A stretch of 64,000 bases of DNA from Solea solea (lineage: Eukaryota; Chordata; Actinopteri; Pleuronectiformes; Soleidae): positions 18,714,753 through 18,778,752 of the forward strand of contig NC_081149.1 in the NCBI RefSeq assembly GCF_958295425.1. The letters run 5' to 3'. This document shows, piece after piece, positions 38,656 through 47,100 of the stretch (position 1 is its first letter; every line of letters begins with the position of its first letter). A model generated the notes under the pieces. The model made no database searches. It was not told the DNA's origin and saw only the letters and a list, made by a program, of their open reading frames with translations. A program made the translations under genes and the position numbers.

Positions 38656-40916
38656 GTATATCTCGACATAAAACATATGAATTCCTGTGTGCAGTGCTGC
38701 TATACTGAGAAATACAGAGACAATTACATGGAGCTTAATTAGCATTGTCTGAACTACTTTGACAATGGTTTGAATCTAATAGATATTTGAATTTAAAAGT
38801 CACACACTACAGTTTTAAGATGTCACTTTCTCTTTGTGCGCCTCAGGAGCGCTGGAAGATGACAGCAGAGCAGGCCAAGGCGGAATCTACCCACAGAGGC
38901 CTGGAAGAAGAGCGACGTTCCCTGAGCATGCAGATCAACATGGAGAGGGAGGAGCTAGAAAGAGCAAAGGTAAAGGGTGACAAACATCGCACATCAGTTT
39001 CATATAGCAGATTGAAACACCAGACTAATACTGCCATGCCTCTCCACATTACCTCTGCTCCTTGATGCTGTTTTCATTAGAGCGCTTTACTCGAGGAGCA
39101 GAAGTCAGTGATGCAGCATTGTGCAGAGGAAAGGAGAAAGCTGGCAGCTGATTGGGCGCACTTCCATGCCACAGAGAAGCAGAGACACGAGCGGGCTGAG
39201 CGAGAGGTTGGCAGCCTCTTGGAGAAGAGAGAAGGCTCCATCATCAGCCTGGCACAGGTGAGCTTCACAAAGCTTCTACATGCTTCACTTTAATTCTATT
39301 ATCTGAGGCCATGGTCAGATTGACCTGTATCACATTTTTTCAGTTGAGGGCAGTTGTGTTCAGATGCAAGACACTTCAGATTTGAACAATGTGGCTGGTA
39401 ATCTGAAGGTACCCTGAATGTTGTCGTATATAAAATGTGTATTTGTGTTGTAGGAACAAGCTGACCTTAAGCTTCGAACAGCAGAGGTAAAGCAGAAAGA
39501 GATGAATCTGACTCTGGAGCGAGAAACTTTGGAGAGGTTAAGAGAAGAACTTGACAGAGAGAAAGAAAGAATAGGGAGCACAGCTCTGAGACTGCAAACA
39601 CGAGCCCAGGAGGTGGAGGCATTCAGTAAAGTGAGTTCACACAACACGGACTGGTGAAAAGTCGTGGAGTAAAACATTTGCTGTTTGGCCTTTGACCATG
39701 TTATGTTCTTTGTAGCTCGCTGCAGAGAAGTATGAAGAAGGCGAACAAGCGCTGAGAGAGGCAAAACGTGTGGAGGAAGAACATGAGGCACGGCTCAGGA
39801 ATATCCATATCCAAACAGACCGGATGAGGCAGCAGGAACAACGAAACCTTAAGGTGTGTGTCGGGCAATAGGAACAAGACTGCACAGCAACGGAGTAGAA
39901 CTATCTAAATGCTTTTATTTTTTCATACAGGAGCGAATGCAGTTACATCATCTTAAGCGGGAAACAGGAAGTGTAAGACAGGATGCTCCCATCACCTCTT
40001 TACCACAAATCATTCCACCCATTTTACCAGGTAAATTTTGACTCCTTCAATACAAACACATAGTACTTTGAAGTGCAAAACCTTCAATGGAGAGTGTAAC
40101 AGCCAGTGATCTCTTTTAATTCATAGATTCTGTGTCACCTATCCCTGAGCTGACATCAACCCAAAACATTCCTCCCACTTCATTTACCAATACACAGTCC
40201 ATGACACTTCAGGCCAGTCTGGCTCTGTGGAAGTACACTGCAGAAAAGGTAAGCACCTACATTACAACTGCTAATGAGTGAAGCTGTTTAATCATTTAAT
40301 ATTGACATCAATTTCAACTTGTACTTCCATTATTTAAAAGATTTAATTCCAAAAAAAATCTACATTTGTACATTAAGAATTTGCAAGAAACGTAACATTT
40401 ATTTTAACTGATAAACATTATCTGGTGTAATTAATGATCATTAAATAGTTGACTTACACAATGTTAAAATATTTAATCCTTTTATTTCAGTTTTGCTTGT
40501 AAATCCTAGACCAGGTTAGGAACATTTGCTTATGGAATTAAGAGATTTAAGTCTCATTTCACACAGCCCAGCCTGCTGAATTGAGACATAGCTACTGTGT
40601 GCCATGTTTAAAGATTGAGTCCTAAATGGAAAATTTAAATAAAATGTAATCAACGCAATTAGTTAATGAGTATCAACGGCCCAAACAAGACATTAAACAT
40701 TGAGGTTACTTCATCTGTCTTTATTGGAAATAGGTTGTTCCACCATTGGCTCATTCAGATTCCACACACATTTATCAAACCCATACAATGTTTTTCTCTC
40801 GCCCACAGGATCGTGAATACCTCCAAGAGGAGCAGATATATCTAGAAAATCTGAAAAGGAAATCCTATAGATCTTTCAACACAGATTGGTCAATGCCTGC
40901 TGGACACTCCCCATGA
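31326..40916 (+). CDS. fbf1: Fas-binding factor 1, cilium transition-fibre protein (32 coding exons, 1214 aa)
   Basis: FBF1 sits on distal appendages/transition fibres and gates entry of intraflagellar-transport material. Coding exons: 31326-31328, 31540-31570, 32209-32256, 32345-32390, 32468-32537, 32908-32958, 33069-33204, 33298-33378, 33514-33558, 33786-33926, 34022-34154, 34421-34575, 34651-34738, 34832-35284, 35383-35442, 35520-35569, 35826-36038 (cassette), 36247-36287, 36375-36422, 36505-36636, 36717-36817, 37213-37419, 37704-37811, 38071-38210, 38333-38451, 38847-38969, 39081-39257, 39454-39630, 39716-39853, 39931-40030, 40127-40248, 40809-40916. Every phase agrees. The N-terminal half is acidic and disordered with repeated D-rich/hydrophobic motifs (SSFGDDDLLDSLFDD, DPLADLLEDLL, DDLMEALGFD, SGDWLGLK, EDDWLAGAL). 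Residues about 660-1105 are coiled coil with the family signature EIDAVTSAT, FSSRLGELSSRV and RDEQLR. Human FBF1 is about 1130 aa. Confidence 0.93.
36423..36504 (+). other. Probable GC-AG intron in fbf1
   Basis: The exon ends CTACAACAGCAG and the intron begins GCAAGA, with acceptor TTTTCCTACAG before TTGATGCAATC. No GT donor nearby keeps the frame, and reading through meets TGA. CAG|GCAAG is the classic form of the rare GC-AG intron class. Confidence 0.75.
36903..37153. mobile_element. MITE with about 26-bp terminal inverted repeats, fbf1 intron 21
   Basis: The left end CTCTCACTGGTCACTTTATC and the right end, whose reverse complement reads CTCTCACTGCCCACTTTATT, form imperfect terminal inverted repeats of a 251-base element. 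The GTCACTTTAT(T/C)AGG terminus is a widespread vertebrate non-autonomous DNA transposon pattern. There is no coding capacity, and the target-site duplication is not clear. Confidence 0.75.
38612..38662. repeat. (TA)n microsatellite in fbf1 intron 25
   Basis: An about 50-base run of TATATG/TATATA units between coding exons 25 and 26. Confidence 0.85.
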
Positions 40917-40978
40917 TACTTGTTACTTCCAATATGAATACCTAAATGTGCCATTTTACTAGAATTTTTTCACTTTTT

Positions 40979-40984
40979 AATAAA
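40979..40984 (+). terminator. fbf1 polyadenylation signal
   Basis: AATAAA 63 bases after the fbf1 stop. It lies almost directly against the presumed 3' end of the convergent snoRNA host gene, whose ATTAAA (minus strand) is at 41006-41011. Confidence 0.65.
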
Positions 40985-41194
40985 GAATTTTTAAAACATA
41001 GTATCATTTTTAATTTTCACTTAAGCAGATCTACAGCAATGAATGGTGTCTTCCAGACTTCTGGGTCAGTCACAAGGGTGGTGCATTTCCATGTCCCTAC
41101 CGATTACACCTGAAAAATACATAAAGGGGAACTGGGTAATTAGTTTTTTGACACAGAACACCTTAAAACAATATGTTCTCAATCCTACATCTAA

Positions 41195-41261
41195 CAAGCC
41201 TCAGGTTACCATAAGTCCACACTGAGTTCAGACAGGGATAACTTGTATCATCAGTGGCTTG
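41195..41261 (-). ncRNA. snord1: SNORD1 (snR38/R38) box C/D snoRNA, copy A
   Basis: The 67-base RNA opens with a terminal stem CAAGCC/GGCTTG. Box C is TGATGAT, box D' is CTGA and the terminal box D is CTGA. The guide directly upstream of D' (AGTTATCCCTGT) is complementary over 12 bases to the universally conserved 28S segment ACAGGGAUAACU. The +5 rule points to the second G of GGG, the snR38/SNORD1 methylation site. It lies in intron 4 of the host. Confidence 0.88.
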
Positions 41262-41426
41262 ACGTTAATTATGAGACAAACATGCACAATTTACCTGGTT
41301 TAGGTCATCTCTGCATCCATTGGACTTCTAACCTCACTTTGCTGTAGTTACACCTGTAAGGGGAAGTTTAACGATCAGTAAGTGCTCAGAACAGACATCA
41401 AAACTAATAATTATTAAGAAGGTTCT

Positions 41427-41510
41427 ACAGTCTCAGAAAAGCTTTAAACCATCGTCAGTTATCGCATCAGACGGCACTTCCTATGCAGCAGTTTTCATCA
41501 CTGAATCTGT
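41427..41510 (-). ncRNA. Box C/D snoRNA candidate with unrecognised target
   Basis: Read on the minus strand it has box C GTGATGA, a candidate D' CTGA preceded by CATAGGAAGTGCCGT, and a terminal D CTGA preceded by GGTTTAAAGCTTTT, closed by a short ACAG/CTGT stem. It sits alone in host intron 3 with its 3' end 73 bases from exon 4, as expected for a processed C/D snoRNA. It is not SNORD1-like and I do not recognise its target. A shorter form ending at the inner CTGA (41455-41458) is possible. Confidence 0.5.
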
Positions 41511-41675
41511 GGCACGTGCAGATCATGATAATCAGTGCAGTACAAACCTTTTCACCTTCACTTCTTCCTGCATACAGTCAGTGCGGAGTGAAACATCAGG
41601 ATCATCCATCTGTGAAAAACACATTTCGTTAATGATAATTCATCTGCAACATTTGGATAAGCTCACTAGCCTGCA

Positions 41676-41747
41676 GCAGGTCAGATACCATTGGTTTCAA
41701 CTCTTATTTATTCAGACAGGGATAACATGTTTCATCATTTGCACTGC
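41676..41747 (-). ncRNA. snord1: SNORD1 (snR38/R38) box C/D snoRNA, copy B
   Basis: Box C is ATGATGAA, followed by guide TGTTATCCCTGT and D' CTGA, then a terminal D CTGA; weak closing stem GCAG/CTGC. The 16-mer GTTATCCCTGTCTGAA is shared exactly with copy A, and both have ATGGTA shortly before the terminal box D, so they are paralogues. It lies in intron 2 of the host, 66 bases before exon 3. Confidence 0.85.
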
Positions 41748-42283
41748 GAAATAACGGGGAGAAGCAATTGCATCATAATTTACCTTTCAGTAAGATGAAC
41801 TGTGAAGATCCTTGTTAGCTTGATCCTTGATCAATCCACATGGTCCACTGCTGCATGTGGCCTGAGAAGAGATTCAGTCACATTAGCATCGAGTGGCACA
41901 TGTCCGTCGCTCTTGTATTAAACGACGCAACACACACGTAAATATGCAGTTATCTTACTCAACGTTACACTATATTTACAGCATGCATTTTTTTTGTTTA
42001 ACATATATTGAGCTAAATAACAAAGTCATAAACTTACATCCAGTTTGCTCTTCCTTGCACGTGTTCGCCAGGCTCACTTGTGGCTAACGGCTAGCCACCT
42101 AGCATAAATCATGCTACGTCGCTTCCAGACCTTCAAAAATCAAGCTCTTAGCAAATGATTGCTTATTCACGGCGGTTTGCGTAGAGCAGACTGCACCGTG
42201 ACAGCTAAACGCTTCACAACGGAAGAAAACGGCATGGTGAGGGAGTCTAATTCTAAGTCGAGCAGTCCGCCACCCCTGAACAC

Positions 42284-42304
42284 AACCTGAAAAAGTGAAA
42301 GAGG
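42284..42304 (-). promoter_or_regulatory. 5'TOP transcription start of the snoRNA host
   Basis: On the minus strand CCTCTTTCACTTTTTC gives a C start followed by an almost unbroken pyrimidine run, the terminal-oligopyrimidine signature of snoRNA host and ribosomal protein genes. The exact start base is inferred. Confidence 0.5.
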
Positions 42305-43049
42305 ACGGTACATCTCGCGTGAAGTGGTTTTATATGTTGGAAACGTCACGTACCACGTGATTCCTCTGTGGGCGTAGTAAAGTACAATGTGAAATGTTCT
42401 GTATAAAAAATAAATGCATAACAGAATGTATATTATAACTAAGTTATTTCCTGTATACATTTTTATAACTTTTTCCATGTATTGTCAGTTTAGATATATA
42501 TATATATAGATAGATAGATAGATAGATATACACACACACACACACATCAACTTTTCTCAACAATTATTAATTACCAACTACTCGGTTAATTAATTACTAC
42601 ATTAGTGGCTTTAGCAAATAAAAACAGCATGAATATTTTGCATCAAAAAATGTAAATAAAAAATATTTTAAAAAAATATAGGCATTAAACGACATTTGAA
42701 GAGCGCAACATACCCACAGACAAGACTCACAGACCCCTGTCTGTGTCTGAGAACACTGACGTATAAATAATAATGAAGGTCTCAGCAGATCAAATCATGG
42801 AATTAAGGGTTTCTTACATTCCTGAGGAGGGCCTCGTCGGGGCGTCGGGACGTCCAGCTGTGAGCTCCTCCTGCTCCATCGCTGCTATTCCCTCTTCACT
42901 CACTAGGGAGAGACTCTGAACTAGGGAAACTGCAGTTAACAACACACACACACACAGTAGGGTCCCACCACAGGCTGCTCTGATCCGAGGATACGCCACT
43001 TCGACATCCACTCACCGGCCTGCGGGACGCGTCGTTCTCTCCGGTCGGG
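42305..43049. other. Divergent spacer between snoRNA host and sphk1
   Basis: About 745 bases separate the leftward host start from the rightward sphk1 start codon. It holds a compound TATA/GATA/CA microsatellite (42490-42547), AT-rich sequence, then a GC-richer stretch from about 42820 that is the likely sphk1 promoter and 5' UTR. Confidence 0.55.
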
Positions 43050-44079
43050 ATGGAGACAGACCCATCCCAACAGCGGAACGGGTTCGTGGGCACGCTGTAC
43101 GGGGAGTTCACGGACACGCTCAACGACAGGCTCCGGTACTCGGTGAGCCTGAAGGAGAGCAGCCTGACCATCCAGAGGATCTCCTCATCGCCCGGCCGGA
43201 CTAAGGTGGTTTTCAACTTGAGCGACTGTGTAGGCTGTCGGGCGTACAGAGGGCCGGACAGCGCGGACGTCGGAGCCTACTTCACCGCCTATTTCTATCC
43301 GTTCAAGAGGCGGTGGATGAGCGCCGGAGTGGCCCGGCAGAGAGTGGAGCAGTGCTTTCGGGTGGCGCTGGTCCAGGACCCGCTGGTCAACCTGCAGGAG
43401 GCTGAGCGGTGGGCTCATGCCATCAGAGATGCTGCAGGACTGCAGGCGCCCAGGAGAGACGGTGAGCATCCAGCAGTGGGGGGGTCACATCACTTTAAAT
43501 ACTTTATATTTACTAAAGGCATATAATAGAAATTGAACATGGCATTAAATACTATGATGTTTTGATGATAAGAGGTCTCTTTTCTCAGGGTCTCTCAATA
43601 CTGGTCCTGGGGACCCACTGCCCTGCATGTTTTAGTTGTTTCCCCTGCTCCAACACCCAAGGACCGGGATTAGTTTTATTCTTTTATTCCACTTTTTATT
43701 CTTGTGTTTTTAATTGTAATATTCATGCTTTTATTTTGTAAACCACTTGGTGGGTTGTTGTAAAGGGCTACAGAAATAAAGTACATTAGTTACATTAAAA
43801 CATGCAGGACAGTTGGTCCCCAGGACCAGGATTGGCCAACTGTGCAAAAGGTTTTGTTAAGTGTGCCATTTTAAAGCAGGCTAATGTGTGGGTGTAGGTT
43901 GGTCTGACTTCAGACCTATGCTACTTATTAGGTGTAGGATTATACTACACCTTTCCATTTACAAAAACAGGTTTTGGCAAAGAGGTGAGACATCTGCTCT
44001 GTCACCCGCTCTACCTGCTCTGTCAGGTGATCTACCTGACTGCAGGGACTGAAACAATTTTGTTAATGTCGTTTCAGAC

Positions 44080-44119
<40 letters not shown>

Positions 44120-47100
44120 GATCATTGAAACAGATTCCCACCTGATCCTCTGTCCGCAGAGACTTAATTGTTGGATCGGTTGAAAGATCATGTTCTTTGC
44201 AGACCAGTGATTCCCAAAGACTTGTGGGAGAGTTCTTTCAGAGTTTCCCCACCTTTTTAGTAGAGATGTATGGGTATACACCAAGCATCTATTGGAAATG
44301 ATTCATTTACTAATTCAAAATTATATTAGGTTATAGGTGTGGCTGCAAGTGAGTGGCTACATTATGCACAAATTTGCTCTCGCTTTGAATTATGTTATGA
44401 TTTGGCGTCTCAATAGTTTGGCATCTTTCAAAAGTAGGTCCCCATAGAGAAAGTTTGGGAGACGGGCTCAGACTGTGGTGTGCTCAGGTTCCTTTGTCTT
44501 CCATTCTCAGTATAGCTTCTCGTTGCTCTGTCCTGCTGTACAATAAGACAGTCATAACATAAATACTATTGTTATGAAATGTTTACGCTGCTAATTACTT
44601 GTGTGTAACTCAGTGGTGTTTGTGACATTGGAGAGGACGTATAGATATTATGCACTTTACAGTCTCCACTTATCCAGATATACTGTAACTTGTATTGAAT
44701 CAAATGCATGGTATTCAATTTCAGGGTTCTTGCATGTGAGCTGTACCAGGAATCTACTCCGAATATAAATCTGTGTTGGACAACTGAGACTCATGTAAAG
44801 AGAGAATGTACATAGTACTTCTCCATCAGTTCTGTTTATCAGGGAATACAATTGGAGTCCTTCATGTCAGGTTATAGGCAATATCCTCCACTACCAGCTA
44901 GATTTCACTTCAAAGAGGAAGCAGATAGTTGACTTTGCCATGAGTAATCCGGAATGGTTTGCTAAAGATGGAAGTGTCGGCTGAGGTGGGATTGGAAATG
45001 AGAGCAGCCTTCAGGTAAACACTGCAGACACAGAGACAGACTGTGCTCTGTGTGATGATGAACAGCCAGCGTCCCTCTGGTCTGCGGCCAGCAGGACTCT
45101 GGGTTTCAGCCCCGTATGCTAAGCAGGCAGGCAGATGGTGGCTGGATGCCCCCATCTTCAGCACTGCCCTCACAATGGACGAATGAAAGGGCAACACATA
45201 CATTACTATTCAACCATCTCAGCCATCTAATAGCTAGTGGTCTCTCATTACAGGCCTTCTTCATATAATTGATTTATAAGCTTGTTTTAGTTTCCTATAT
45301 CCAGGCCAGCCGATAATACAGTATTTAGCAGAAAATACTGCATGTTTTAAAAGAGTAAAGTGCTACTAAATGGCAACAGAATTGTTGCTTTGCTGCCACA
45401 ATGCAGAGGGTATGTGAAAGTCAGTGTGTTCACTAATCCCACTGTGTATTTAGCCCCCCAGTTAATTGCATGTCATCTCATCTGGCACTGCAGGATTAAA
45501 AGTGCAAATGCAATGCAAGATTGGTATTTTTGGCAGAAATGTATTATTGTGATGTACTTTCACTTAAGTGTGATGCGGGATGGTATGGTTTACTCATTTT
45601 GTGTCAAAGTGCAAGGCACCAGGAGTCTGACAGGGTGGATGTTCACACTGCTGTTGGAATGACTGAGCTGTAAACATATGATGGTGTGTCAAATAATTCC
45701 ATTTGCTTTGAAGCCCCACAATTGCATGCAAAAGGGATGAAAAGGGATGAGTTTTTACTCGTGGGTAGGGAGCATTTACAGATTTAACATTATTTTTTTG
45801 TGGGATTTTCTTTTAAAATTATACTTTTTTTATCAATAGATGACGTTTCAGCACCAATACTATGTTGTATTTCCTACCAATTAAAAAAAAGAGACATGAA
45901 CTCTCATGAACTGCTTCTGGAGACACGGCTTCTCACTAGACATTCCTCCTGGACTTGTGAGCAGCGATTTTTCCAGTACACCTTTGAGATGTGTGCCAGG
46001 TTTTCTTTCTGCCTTCAGTGAAGAAGACGAGAGCTGAATGCGTCAGTAGACGACCTCTCAGCCTGAGCAGCATCCCGGTCCCCCTGGAGCTTCCGTCTTC
46101 TGCACAGTGTCACACGGCAACAATGGCCTGTCAGCTCCCCCTTCAAAGAGCCAGCCTGGTGGCTGTGGGCATTGGTTTTTAAGCTCAGTAGATTTGCTCC
46201 TCCTCATTTCTTCAGCAAACCCTCACCCAACCCAAGAATGCAGGTTGTTTGCAGACACGTCAGGCCAGTCTGGATAGAGTGGCGGTTTCATTGCGACAGC
46301 TTTCACCTGCAGTTGCCCACATAGTTGTCTCTGCTCCATGAGTTATACCTGAATAGTTTCATGGTTCTGCAAATCCATGCTGTGCTTCAGTGTGTCAGGC
46401 TGAGGCCACAGCACATCTTAATTAGGAATTTTTCCGCAGTGATACACTTGTGGCATCGAGATGATAACCACGCTCTGTCAGCTCAGCACTTGTTAGCACA
46501 GACACATAGTCACATCCACTCAGCCTGTCACCTCTCTGCCGGTTTGTGTGTGTGTGTGTGCGTGCCTGTGTGTGTGTGTGTGTGTGTTTACCTACTTGCA
46601 ACTGTGAAATACACACACTGCAGCTGAAAGCTTGCTCGCTGGTGTGATAGACAGTTTGTGCCTGCAGGTATCCAACATCACACCGCAGACAGATTTCACA
46701 TACACCCTCACACCCTGCATTATTTTCCTCCGTCTCACGCAAACCGCACACACTGACGACACAAGTTTTCAGTGGTATTCTTCCTAGGAAAGTGCATTCA
46801 TTTGGACAGCCTGAGAAAAACATTATCCGTAACCACAATTCAAACTTAGTCAGTTTCTCAGAAATTAGGTTCTGCCTCAGTAGAACCTGGTTTTAGTCTT
46901 CATGAGGATAAGATAAGATAAGATATTTACACTTAGACTATAAAAAAATTGTTAAAATAGAATGTACATTATAGACAGTTAGCAGAATATACACAGTATG
47001 GACTTGATATTTACAGCATAAATAAGTATATTGCACATAGAAGGAAGGAATGAGGATGCAGGAAAAGGTCCTAAAGAGTACACACACACATACAAGCACA

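Larger units (their letters stand above)
40990..42304 (-). ncRNA. snhg16: SNHG16-like box C/D snoRNA host gene (five exons, non-coding)
   Basis: A minus-strand spliced transcript is supported by serial splice sites. Exon 1 is about 42304-42038 (donor GGAT|GTAAGT), exon 2 41861-41784 (acceptor TCTTCTCAG, donor AAAG|GTAAAT), exon 3 41609-41548, exon 4 41353-41295 (acceptor CCCTTACAG, donor CCAG|GTAAAT) and exon 5 from 41109 to about 40990. Introns 2, 3 and 4 each hold one box C/D snoRNA whose 3' end is 66, 73 and 85 bases from the next exon, the usual snoRNP spacing. The start lies in a pyrimidine tract (CCTCTTTCACTTTTTC), a 5'TOP as in snoRNA hosts. Exons are short with no conserved reading frame. 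Two snoRNAs are SNORD1-like, and human SNORD1A-C sit in SNHG16 on 17q25 near PRCD, so I infer orthology. The exon 1 and 5 ends are approximate. Confidence 0.75.

Noticed and set aside
42167..42478. Minus-strand frame ending MPFSSVVKRLAVTVQSALRKPP
   Set aside because: Lies in exon 1 of the snoRNA host; a short upstream frame in a TOP-type non-coding RNA is more likely than a conserved protein. Not excluded as a micropeptide.
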